Shown in pieces: positions 56,689 through 64,000 of a stretch of 64,000 bases of DNA. The translations under genes and the position numbers were made by a program. Numbering within the stretch: position 1 is the first letter of the stretch; every line of letters starts with the position of its first letter. Source of the stretch: SIG701 sp045611685 (GTDB taxonomy: Bacteria; Bacillota; Clostridia; Oscillospirales; CAG-272); contig JAZKXO010000097.1 in NCBI GenBank assembly GCA_045611685.1, positions 114,894 to 178,893 of the forward strand. The letters run 5' to 3'. Under the pieces are notes generated by a model. It had not been told where the DNA came from and made no database searches. It worked only from the letters and a program-made list of their open reading frames with translations.

Positions 56689-57555
56689 ATGGAAAAGACC
56701 ATACTGACGGTCAAGGCAAACTACGACACCCTCACCAAATCGGAGAAAAAGATCGCGGATTTTCTCATCGAAAACCCGCGCGACATCCTCCCTTTATATA
56801 TAACGGAATTCGCCGAGGTCTGCGGCGTGAGCGAAGCGACGATCGTCCGCTTTGCGAGAAAGATCGGCTTTGACGGCTACCAGCAGATCAAGATTGCCAT
56901 CGCGCAGGAGCATCACGCCCACCCGGTGAACGAAAACATCACCGCCGACGATTCCCCCTACGATATTTTCGGGAAGGTGTGCGACGATATCTACTGCTCA
57001 CTGGAGAAAACGCAGAAGTCGATTGACAAGGATGCGCTCGCAAAATGCTGCAATGCGATCCTTAAAGCCGAAGATATCATCGTTCTGGGACTCGGCAACT
57101 CCGCACCGATCGCAAACGACGCCTCGCACAAAATGCTTCGCCTGGGTCTTCGCGCCCATCCGTACACGGACAACCATATGCAGGCGATCGCCGCCGCCCA
57201 CGCCACCGAAAAAACCGTCGTCATCGGGATCTCGCACTCGGGCGCGTCAAAAGATATCCTCGATGCGATGCACGCGGCAAAGCTTGGCGGCGCGTTTACC
57301 GTTTCGATCACGAACTTTCAGAAATCGCCGATCGAGGACGTGAGCGATGCAGTGCTCCACACGGTATCGGACGAAACGAACTACCGCATCCTCGGGCTCT
57401 CCTCGCGTATCGCACAGCTTGCCATCATCGATACGATCTACTCCTACCTCGTCTGCCATATGGAAGGCGCGGGAGACATTATCGCGAAGACCGAAGCGGT
57501 GCTCGCGAGCAAAAAACGCGCGGACGTGAAAAAACGCACAAAACGGAATTCCTGA
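56689..57555 (+). CDS. RpiR/MurR-family regulator
   Basis: A 288-residue regulator. The N-terminal helix-turn-helix (about 1-77) has LTKSEKKIADFLIENP and CGVSEATIVRFARKIGFDGY. The C-terminal SIS domain (about 125-260) has IIVLGLGNSAPIANDASHKM and VVIGISHSGASKDILDA and would bind a phosphosugar. It is divergent from the ten-gene operon and its own promoter carries a 21-base palindrome, so it probably represses both until a pathway intermediate accumulates. The ribosome site AAGGA lies 13 bases from this ATG. A closer ATG at 56679 is followed at once by TGA. Confidence 0.92.
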   Translation: MEKTILTVKANYDTLTKSEKKIADFLIENPRDILPLYITEFAEVCGVSEATIVRFARKIGFDGYQQIKIAIAQEHHAHPVNENITADDSPYDIFGKVCDDIYCSLEKTQKSIDKDALAKCCNAILKAEDIIVLGLGNSAPIANDASHKMLRLGLRAHPYTDNHMQAIAAAHATEKTVVIGISHSGASKDILDAMHAAKLGGAFTVSITNFQKSPIEDVSDAVLHTVSDETNYRILGLSSRIAQLAIIDTIYSYLVCHMEGAGDIIAKTEAVLASKKRADVKKRTKRNS

Positions 57556-57567
57556 TGACAAAAAAGC

Positions 57568-57599
57568 ACGGGGGCGTCTCCTTTAAGGGACGTCCCCGT
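57568..57599. terminator. Bidirectional terminator between rpiR-type and AraC genes
   Basis: ACGGGGGCGTC and GACGTCCCCGT form the stem around TCCTTTAAGG. The AraC stop codon lies in the loop region. Confidence 0.8.
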
Positions 57600-58368
57600 T
57601 TCTGTACTGATTGGGCGTCAGCCCCGTCTGTTCCTTGAATATCTTATAAAAGTAAGGAACGCTGCCGAAATGGAGAAACTCGCTGATGCTGTCGGGCGTA
57701 ATATCCTCGTCAAGGAGCATCTCACACGCTTTTTCGATCTTCAGCCGCGTAATATACCGAACGGGGGACACGCCAACCTTCTCACGAAACCGCTTTCTGT
57801 ATTCGCTCTCGCTGAGGGCGGATTTTTTTGCAAGCGCGGGGATGTAAAACTCCTCCGTAATATGCTCACGGATGTAATTGAGGCACAGATCGTCCGCCTC
57901 GGGGAGCGGAAAGATACTCCCGATGAGATCAAACACCTTTGCTTTGAGCAGGATGGGGGAGGCGTTTTTGTACAGCTGTACGGCGGCGGTGAATTTTGAA
58001 AGCAGTGTCCCGTTATCCGATAAGAGGCGGATCGGAGGGCAGTCAAAGCGGATCTCCTCCCCCTCGGCGGACGTGATGCGAAAGTTTATAAGAATCGGAT
58101 GCGAGGTTTTCCCTGCCGGCACGTGAAACTCCGTCGTATAACGAACGCCCTCGGGCAAAAAGATCACGTCGCCCGGCTCGGCTTCAAGACACGTTTCGTT
58201 CAAAAAACGGTATGTAGCGGGGTAGTCGGTGATATAAAAGAGACCGCTCAGCCGACGAGGCTTGTCCAGCTGCTTTACACGCACCTCTCCGCCTCGGTCC
58301 TGCCGTGCCGCGAACACCGTACCAAGATTGAAATCTGTAGAAAAAATTTCGTTCAATTTATCAAACAT
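57583..58368 (-). CDS. AraC-family transcriptional regulator
   Basis: A 261-residue regulator with an N-terminal cupin-like sensor (about 15-130; AEPGDVIFLPEGVRYTTEFH) and two C-terminal helix-turn-helix units. These are FYIPALAKKSALSESEYRKR and SISEFLHFGSVPYFYKIFKE, followed by the usual TGLTPNQYR. It is divergent from the DUF6259-like gene at 58524, which it probably activates in response to a sugar. Its C-terminus runs into the shared terminator. Confidence 0.92.
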   Translation of the reverse strand: MFDKLNEIFSTDFNLGTVFAARQDRGGEVRVKQLDKPRRLSGLFYITDYPATYRFLNETCLEAEPGDVIFLPEGVRYTTEFHVPAGKTSHPILINFRITSAEGEEIRFDCPPIRLLSDNGTLLSKFTAAVQLYKNASPILLKAKVFDLIGSIFPLPEADDLCLNYIREHITEEFYIPALAKKSALSESEYRKRFREKVGVSPVRYITRLKIEKACEMLLDEDITPDSISEFLHFGSVPYFYKIFKEQTGLTPNQYRNGDVP

Positions 58369-58386
58369 CTGTAATCACCCACTTTT

Positions 58387-58415
58387 ATTATATCACATTG
58401 AATCGAAAAATGGAA
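58387..58415 (-). promoter_or_regulatory. Promoter of the AraC-type gene
   Basis: On the minus strand, TTCCAT and TATAAT are separated by 17 bases, about 20 bases upstream of the start. The -35 is weak. Confidence 0.55.
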
Positions 58416-58436
58416 TAGAAAAAATCATTTTGTGGA

Positions 58437-58465
58437 TTGATTTTGCATTTTTGTTCCGTTAAAAT
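58437..58465 (+). promoter_or_regulatory. Promoter of the DUF6259-like gene
   Basis: TTGATT and TAAAAT are separated by 17 bases, about 60 bases upstream of the start. The weak hexamers fit an activator-dependent promoter. Confidence 0.55.
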
Positions 58466-58523
58466 GGTGGTGTAAGGCAATTATACTTTTCAAATATTCT
58501 ATACGATCGGGAGGAATTCACCT

Positions 58524-61478
58524 ATGACGGAACAAACCTTCAAGGGAAACGCCCTTATCGAAAGCATGACGTTTTCGGTACGCGAGGATCACACCCTTCT
58601 CCTTAAGACAAAAACGAAAAAGAGAACCGAGACGCTCGTTTTCCACGATTTCATCGACGGATTTGGAAAACGGTATTATCTGTTCAATCACAAAACGGAG
58701 ATCACGAAAAGCGGCAACACAGTCGTCGTCCGCGCGGCAACGGTGAGCGATGATGACGGCGCACCGATCCCGGGACTTCTGGCAACGTACCGCTTTACGC
58801 TCGATGAAAAAGCGGCTGCCGTATACGCCTCCGTGAGCCTCGGCAGCGACGTGTACGCGGGCGGCTACACGATGCGCCTTATGGACGTCTCCTGGGAAGG
58901 ATTCACGGCAACGGAATACACCGGCTACGAATACGACGCCGCAGGCAAGCCGTTCTCGAAAAAATTCTCATTCCCGACGGAGGAAAATCCCCAGGCGCCC
59001 GATTACGAAACGCTTATGCGCATCCGTCCGCACGTTGCGTGGGAGCGCATGAAAACACGCCCGATCGCCTTCCAGAAGGGTATCTCGATCGAGGGTAAGG
59101 ACGGCTACTTTGCCGTATTCGGCGGCAGCCCCATTCTGTTCCAGGAGGCGGGCTTTGTCCGTGTGCTCGGCGATTTCGCCGCATATAAAGGCGATATCCG
59201 ATTCCTCTCGGGCAAAAACAGCCCCGGCGCGTGGTTCTTCTTTGAGGAGTCGGACGATTTCTTCGCACTTACCGAAGAACTCAACGAAAGAATCCCCGCT
59301 CTCCCCGAGCAGGTGATGGCTCCCTTCGTGGAGGAGACGGTCCCCGTCCGCGCGGGCGATCTCGCCTTCAACCTCGAAAGAACGGACAGCGGCGTATGGA
59401 TCGCCCCCGTTTTCGCAGATAAAGAAACCGCGGCACAGAGCATGCCGCTCTTCACGCTCACCCTTTGGGATACGTTCTACGAAAAGAATATGCGCTTTGA
59501 CGCAGGCGCCGGCTGGGATCGGGTACATATCCTCCGCCGCGAAAATTACCTGCGCGTTACTCTCGCCGATCCCGACAGCGGCACGATCCGCGGCATCACC
59601 GTAGTGGCAGAGGCAACGCTCGACGAGAAAAAGAGCCGCATCAGCTGGAAAATGCGCGTCATCAACCAGAGCGAGCGCTACTCGGTCGCCGAGGTCTCCT
59701 ACCCGCAGTGCGTCGCTGAGGGATTCGACACGGCGTACGCCGCCGTCGGCAGCGGCATCCTCTCCCACCATTTCAACGAAAGATCCTCATGCATCCGCGG
59801 CAAATATCCGACGGGCGTGCAGGTAAACATGCCGTATTTCGCGATGTACAATCCGAAAGCCGAGGGCGATACCTCGCCGAACGGCATCTACATGGGCATC
59901 CACGACGCAGACGGCAACCCCAAATTCTTGACGCTCGTCGGCGCACCGCAGTCCCGGTGCACGATGTTCACGACGGAATGCACCGCCGATTACCAGAGAA
60001 AGCCCGGCAACTCCTACACGCTCCCCGGTGAGATGGTATGGCAGCGTTTTTCGGGCGACTGGTTCGATGCGACGAATATCTACAAGGAGTTCGTTCTGGC
60101 GAACGCAAAGTGGCTCGCACCTCTCCGCGGCCGTCCCGATACCCCCGAATGGATGCGCAATATGCCCGTTTGGATTATGCATTTCATGCCGAACGAGAAC
60201 CCCGACGCAAATCCGTTCCCGATTACGCTCCGTGAAAAATACGCGGACGCGTCCCCCGACGATTGGTACAAGATCGCCGTTCGCTTCCGCGAGGAGATCG
60301 GCGTGCCCGTTTGCTATCACCTCTACAACTGGCACTGGGTACCGTTCAACAACGACAACCCCCACTATTTCCCCGCACATCAGGATCTGAAGGCAGGTAT
60401 GAAGGAGCTGAAAGCCGCCGACATCCGCGTGATCCCGTATATGGCGGGCTATTCGTGGGATATGTGCGACGACCGCGCAGGCGACAGACGCTTCCAGAGA
60501 GAAGCCTTGCCCGCCACGGCGAAAAATATAGACGGAAACAGCATCTTTACCTCGTACGCGAGCACAGAGCCGGACGGCAAGCCCGTTCGTTTTGCAAGAA
60601 TGTGCCCCTCCACGACGACGTGGAAAAACGAGATCCAGAGAATCGTCAAAAAGCTGTCGAAGGACTACGGCATGGACGGCATCTACCTCGACGTCGTCTC
60701 CACGGCGTACGAGGAATGCTTTGACGAAACGCATCTCCACACGCCCGGATTCTCCTCGTTCTGGTGGAAATCGTACGCACAGCTTATCGACGTGCTCCGC
60801 GCGTCCGTTCCCGACGATTTCGCCGTGGTCAGCGAATCGACATCGGAGGTATACTCCGGCATGCTCGACGGCTACCTCTCCTGGACGTGGGTGCAAGTCG
60901 ACGGCGTCCCCGCACACAGCCAGATCTACGGCGGCAGAACGGCGATCTTCGGCCGCGTTATCACGCAGAACAAGCGCGACGATGCGGATTACTTCCGTTT
61001 CCAGATCGGCCAGTCGCTCGTGTTCGGTCAGCAGCTCGGCTGGATCCACCCCGAGATCGTGAACGATCCCGTGCAGTTCCCGTTCCTCAAAAAGATGGCG
61101 AACCTCCGCTACAAATACAGAGATTTCTTCGCCGAGGCAGAGATGCTCCGTCCGCCGATGGTAACGGGAGACGTCCCGCTTCTCGACTGCGAATCGTTCC
61201 TCCGCGCACAGATGTGGAACCACGAAAAGCTCGTCGTCGCCGGCACGTGGGAGGATCAGGCCAAAAACCGCCGTATGTTCGCCGTGAACGCGAGCGCAAA
61301 GACGGTCGAGGTTACTCTCTCCGTACCCGAGGATGAATACCGCCTGCCCGAGAAAGCACCGGCATTCGCCGACGGCGAGGGCATCGAGATCGTCTCTGAG
61401 ACGAGCGAAAACGGCATGAGAAAGCTCCTTTGCAAAGTCGCGCCCGAAGGATACGGTGTGATGAGCTGGACGGTATAA
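58524..61478 (+). CDS. DUF6259-like putative glycoside hydrolase
   Basis: A 984-residue protein with no signal peptide. The first 530 residues form beta-rich regions (LLATYRFTLDEKAAAVYASV, SWKMRVINQSERY), as in the N-terminal supersandwich of large glycosidases. From about 540 to 900 a TIM barrel follows, with MPVWIMHFMP, PVCYHLYNWHWVPFNNDNP, VIPYMAGYSWD and the probable nucleophile Asp in YGMDGIYLDVVS, then VVSESTSEVYSG. A small beta domain ends the protein. The organisation matches DUF6259 proteins, which are related to GH13-like or GH36-like clans; the sugar is unknown. GGGAGGAATTC precedes the start. The divergent AraC gene is its likely regulator. Confidence 0.8.
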   Translation: MTEQTFKGNALIESMTFSVREDHTLLLKTKTKKRTETLVFHDFIDGFGKRYYLFNHKTEITKSGNTVVVRAATVSDDDGAPIPGLLATYRFTLDEKAAAVYASVSLGSDVYAGGYTMRLMDVSWEGFTATEYTGYEYDAAGKPFSKKFSFPTEENPQAPDYETLMRIRPHVAWERMKTRPIAFQKGISIEGKDGYFAVFGGSPILFQEAGFVRVLGDFAAYKGDIRFLSGKNSPGAWFFFEESDDFFALTEELNERIPALPEQVMAPFVEETVPVRAGDLAFNLERTDSGVWIAPVFADKETAAQSMPLFTLTLWDTFYEKNMRFDAGAGWDRVHILRRENYLRVTLADPDSGTIRGITVVAEATLDEKKSRISWKMRVINQSERYSVAEVSYPQCVAEGFDTAYAAVGSGILSHHFNERSSCIRGKYPTGVQVNMPYFAMYNPKAEGDTSPNGIYMGIHDADGNPKFLTLVGAPQSRCTMFTTECTADYQRKPGNSYTLPGEMVWQRFSGDWFDATNIYKEFVLANAKWLAPLRGRPDTPEWMRNMPVWIMHFMPNENPDANPFPITLREKYADASPDDWYKIAVRFREEIGVPVCYHLYNWHWVPFNNDNPHYFPAHQDLKAGMKELKAADIRVIPYMAGYSWDMCDDRAGDRRFQREALPATAKNIDGNSIFTSYASTEPDGKPVRFARMCPSTTTWKNEIQRIVKKLSKDYGMDGIYLDVVSTAYEECFDETHLHTPGFSSFWWKSYAQLIDVLRASVPDDFAVVSESTSEVYSGMLDGYLSWTWVQVDGVPAHSQIYGGRTAIFGRVITQNKRDDADYFRFQIGQSLVFGQQLGWIHPEIVNDPVQFPFLKKMANLRYKYRDFFAEAEMLRPPMVTGDVPLLDCESFLRAQMWNHEKLVVAGTWEDQAKNRRMFAVNASAKTVEVTLSVPEDEYRLPEKAPAFADGEGIEIVSETSENGMRKLLCKVAPEGYGVMSWTV

Positions 61479-61510
61479 ACCGCCTCGTCTCTATAAAACG
61501 AATCAAGGAC

Positions 61511-61543
61511 AGGGCTGTCGCATTTAGATGCGACAGCCCTTTT
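61511..61543 (+). terminator. Terminator/intergenic repeat after the DUF6259-like gene
   Basis: AGGGCTGTCGCAT and ATGCGACAGCCCT form a perfect 13-base-pair stem followed by TTTT. Similar GCTGTC/GACAGC arms occur at 30676-30705. The rest of 61479-61701 holds no gene; no clear promoter hexamers were found before 61702. Confidence 0.85.
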
Positions 61544-61701
61544 CGCTTCGGCTTCACGGTGAAATTCCCGGAAATATCTTGCTTTCCTTCATTATAAGTG
61601 TTATAATAATTTGTGATACGTTTGCGCCGGCCCTGCATCACGGTGCAGAAAACGGTACCGGCAACATGGCAAAAAACCAAAATTTATTTTGGAGGCCTCC
61701 T

Positions 61702-64000
61702 ATGAAAAAAAGAATTGCAAGCTTTTTTCTCGCCGTCATCCTCATGATCGGCACGGTTCCGGGCTTTTCTCTCATCCCGTCTGCCGAAGCAGCAACGGAA
61801 ACAGTAATTCTCAATAACGATTGCACGTCCATTCCGGACTCTTCATCAGGTATTAAAGGAAAATACCCCGGATACTATTTTGCCGACGCCTCAAATACTA
61901 AAGGCGTCTCCGTAACGTCCGGCACGATCCTTATGGCCGCCGACGGAAGCGCAGAAGAATCCGCTTCGCTGATTTATTCGACCGGCTCCTTCCCCTCCCC
62001 TTCTTTCAATTTGGAAATAAACATGAAGATCGAGTCGCTCATGACCGCCAACGGGTCTCCTGCCTGGCGCGGTCTGCGCTTTGAGGTCACCAATCCGGGC
62101 GAGCGGCTCATATCCATCGCCATAAACGGCTTGTCTGACCCGAACAGCGACGGAACGAATGCGGATATTTACATATTCAAGAATTCCAAAGCCTCCTCCA
62201 GCACGATCCATGACCGGATCACCATCCCCACCGACGGCGCTTTCCACACATGGGAGATCCAGTTTGACGGGGACAGCGAAGTGCGTGTTCTGATCGACGG
62301 CAAGCTGGCAGTGAAATTCGAAGGCATTACCGTAACGTCCCCCACCGAAACCACGACGGAAAACGAGGACGGTACCACAACCACCACGGCGGTTCAGCCC
62401 TCTGTGAGAATTTCCAACACCATGAATTCTCTCCACAGCGGCACGAACAGGGTTCTGTTTGATAACATCAAGCTGACCACCGGCATCACTATGAACACGC
62501 TCGACACCGCGATCGATCCGTATTCCTCGGCAGAGAGATTCACGGTTCTCTCCGAACTGAAATATCTCCCCGCAGGCGGCGAGATCGATCTCACCATCAC
62601 CTCAAAAGACACGGGCAGAGTATTCACTCACACATACACCCCCACCGGTCTCATTCATTCCGAGACGGTAACCGACATTCCCTTCACCGGGTTCTGCACC
62701 GTTTCGGTTGATGCAGGCGACGGTGTTGAGGAAACCTTTGATTACTATCTGTACGCTGACGTCAACACCGTCTCCCCCAATCGGACGATCACGTCGGACG
62801 GCTCTTTGACGTCGTACAGATTCGAAAGGCTCCATAACGCGGATTTCGCCAACCAGTCCGCCTGGTCCGTCGAATACTTCCGAAACGGAGATAACACATT
62901 CGGATCGGTCGTATCCTGCGGTGCCGTTTACAGTTATAATTCGTTCACTGTTCCCGTAACCCTGAACGGTAAGTTTGCCGTATACGTCGGTTATCTGCCG
63001 GTAACGACCAAGCGCAACGAGTTCACCGTGAACGGTCAAAACGTGTTTATCACGGCAAAAAAGCCGGATGCAACCGCAGACATGAATGCGATCAGCGAGC
63101 GCTTTGCCATCGCCGGTGATTTCAGCGGTGAGAAAATCACCGTCTCGAACACGCCCGGTGCCGCCTGCCGTCTCGTGTACGTGAAGTTCGTTTCGATCAC
63201 CGATGAGATGTACGAAAAATACGCCGTCCGGAATGATGCGCACAATATGATCATGGACAATGACGGCTTCTCTATGTACACGGGCGCTGAGGATCGCGGC
63301 ACGTCCCAGTGGCTGATCGACTCCTACGTCAACCGCTATGGGGACACGATCGATCTCAGACAGTACAACTTCACGATGTGGGTAACCGGTATGCTCAACT
63401 ATCCGAGCCAGACCCAAAAGACCCTTATCGAAAAGCGTCTCGCCGAGCTTGGTGTCCCCGAGGAAAAGTGGCCCCTTGATAACTGGACCATTGTTGATAA
63501 AAACGGCGACGTCATCGACTGGACGAATTCTCCGATGCGCGACCTCGACAGACGCTATCTCAACAACATCCGAAACCTCAACAAAGAGGGCATCCCGCAC
63601 GAAATCCTTGCTGACTACATAACCGAAAACAACTACGGTGAACTCTACGCCTCGCTCCGTATGTCCGCATATTACACGGAAACCGCAACCGGCGGACAGT
63701 ATTTCAACGGCTCTATCTTCCAGCTCTATCCTGAGTGGATTCGTGAAGGCGGCGTGGAGCTCAGCTACTACTATGAGGGCTACCGAGACTATATCTTCGG
63801 CGTGCTGATGGAAATGGCATCCTCCGAAAACGTTACGGGTATTATGATGGACTTCGGCCGTTATCCCAATCTTTTCGGCAACGAATGCACCGACGTAAAT
63901 GAGCGCACCCGCATCATCAACGAATTTGTAAAGCGCGTACGCGATAATCTGCCCGAGGGCAAAAAGCTGTGCATCCGCGTTTCCAACCCCACGGCTACAA
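61702..64000 (+). CDS. Large secreted TIM-barrel protein with N-terminal lectin-like domain (partial)
   Basis: The first 766 codons of a gene that runs off the window. MKKRIASFFLAVILMIGTVP starts a Sec signal peptide ending near PSAEA-AT. Residues about 35-270 look like a concanavalin-type beta-sandwich, with FEVTNPGERLISIAINGL, TDGAFHTWEIQFDG, VRVLIDGKLAVKFEG and VLFDNIKLTTG. Another beta region follows (about 275-500). The part from about 510 reads as a TIM barrel, with SSENVTGIMMDFGRYPNLF, EFVKRVRDNLPEGKKLCIRV. The GIMMDF.RYP motif resembles GIELDFCVYP in the protein at 40235. A Thr-rich insert occurs near residue 220 (TTTENEDGTTTTT). It is probably a cell-surface carbohydrate-active protein. 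GGAGG lies seven bases before ATG. Confidence 0.75.
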   Translation, partial: MKKRIASFFLAVILMIGTVPGFSLIPSAEAATETVILNNDCTSIPDSSSGIKGKYPGYYFADASNTKGVSVTSGTILMAADGSAEESASLIYSTGSFPSPSFNLEINMKIESLMTANGSPAWRGLRFEVTNPGERLISIAINGLSDPNSDGTNADIYIFKNSKASSSTIHDRITIPTDGAFHTWEIQFDGDSEVRVLIDGKLAVKFEGITVTSPTETTTENEDGTTTTTAVQPSVRISNTMNSLHSGTNRVLFDNIKLTTGITMNTLDTAIDPYSSAERFTVLSELKYLPAGGEIDLTITSKDTGRVFTHTYTPTGLIHSETVTDIPFTGFCTVSVDAGDGVEETFDYYLYADVNTVSPNRTITSDGSLTSYRFERLHNADFANQSAWSVEYFRNGDNTFGSVVSCGAVYSYNSFTVPVTLNGKFAVYVGYLPVTTKRNEFTVNGQNVFITAKKPDATADMNAISERFAIAGDFSGEKITVSNTPGAACRLVYVKFVSITDEMYEKYAVRNDAHNMIMDNDGFSMYTGAEDRGTSQWLIDSYVNRYGDTIDLRQYNFTMWVTGMLNYPSQTQKTLIEKRLAELGVPEEKWPLDNWTIVDKNGDVIDWTNSPMRDLDRRYLNNIRNLNKEGIPHEILADYITENNYGELYASLRMSAYYTETATGGQYFNGSIFQLYPEWIREGGVELSYYYEGYRDYIFGVLMEMASSENVTGIMMDFGRYPNLFGNECTDVNERTRIINEFVKRVRDNLPEGKKLCIRVSNPTAT

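Noticed and set aside
1..64000. CRISPR arrays, transposases, integrases or phage genes.
   Set aside because: No regularly spaced repeats and no reading frame with such motifs were seen; only palindromic intergenic repeats and the tmRNA-end duplication hint at mobility.

Overview
The window comes from a spore-forming, Gram-positive bacterium, most likely an uncultured member of the Clostridia (Oscillospirales-like), with roughly 50-55% GC. The evidence is a gpr-spoIIP sporulation pair, an SLH-domain surface protein, GatCAB, an F-type ATP synthase with AtpZ/AtpI leaders, a one-piece tmRNA next to smpB, AGGAGG-type ribosome binding sites and sigma-A-type promoters (TTGACA-17-TATAAT). Genes are dense on both strands. 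Starts were chosen by ribosome binding site wherever an upstream in-frame extension was possible.

Layout. 1-11.6 kb: the end of a PBP2-type transpeptidase, an XRE regulator, an ECF transporter S component beside a P-loop kinase, a 1284-residue SLH protein with eight copies of an unrecognised module, a family 4 uracil-DNA glycosylase, and an nfo-gatC-gatA-gatB operon. 11.7-22.4 kb: a YihY/BrkB membrane protein, a radical SAM/DUF2344 protein, an 814-residue membrane protein that looks like a catalytically degraded P-type ATPase, rlmB, a zinc-ribbon protein preceded by a tRNA-like remnant, a sigma-70 factor, a DUF4364 protein and an orphan peptide-binding lipoprotein. 22.7-30.5 kb: gpr-spoIIP, type II pantothenate kinase, homoserine dehydrogenase, two NagD-like HAD phosphatases, and a two-gene activated-methyl-cycle unit (SAH nucleosidase plus LuxS) in which LuxS carries an N-terminal four-helix membrane domain. 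30.8-38 kb: the complete ATP synthase operon (atpZ-I-B-E-F-H-A-G-D-C), with a two-carboxylate c subunit and a short epsilon. 38.2-40.1 kb: an Sfp-type phosphopantetheinyl transferase, smpB and ssrA, followed by a duplicated tmRNA 3' end around a strongly palindromic element.

40.2-64 kb is accessory and carbohydrate-oriented. It holds a TIM-barrel protein with a transglutaminase-like protein, a lipoprotein joining a 5'-nucleotidase C-terminal domain to CotH, and then a tightly packed ten-gene leftward operon (56506 to 44934). That operon encodes an FAD oxidase, an Fe-S protein, an IolB-type isomerase, an FGGY kinase, a single-chain EtfB-EtfA fusion, a class II aldolase, a PfkB kinase, a long MurQ-like SIS protein, a NagA and a NagB-like protein. 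A divergent RpiR regulator and three related palindromes sit at its promoter. The gene set suggests flavin/ETF-linked oxidation of a cyclitol, sugar acid or amino sugar, then isomerisation, phosphorylation and aldol cleavage; the substrate is unknown. The window ends with an AraC regulator, a DUF6259-like glycoside hydrolase candidate and the start of a large secreted TIM-barrel protein.

The best candidates for undescribed biology are the membrane-anchored LuxS, the ETF-containing catabolic operon, the P-type ATPase pseudoenzyme, and the two RNA-derived oddities (the tRNA-like leader and the tmRNA 3' duplication).
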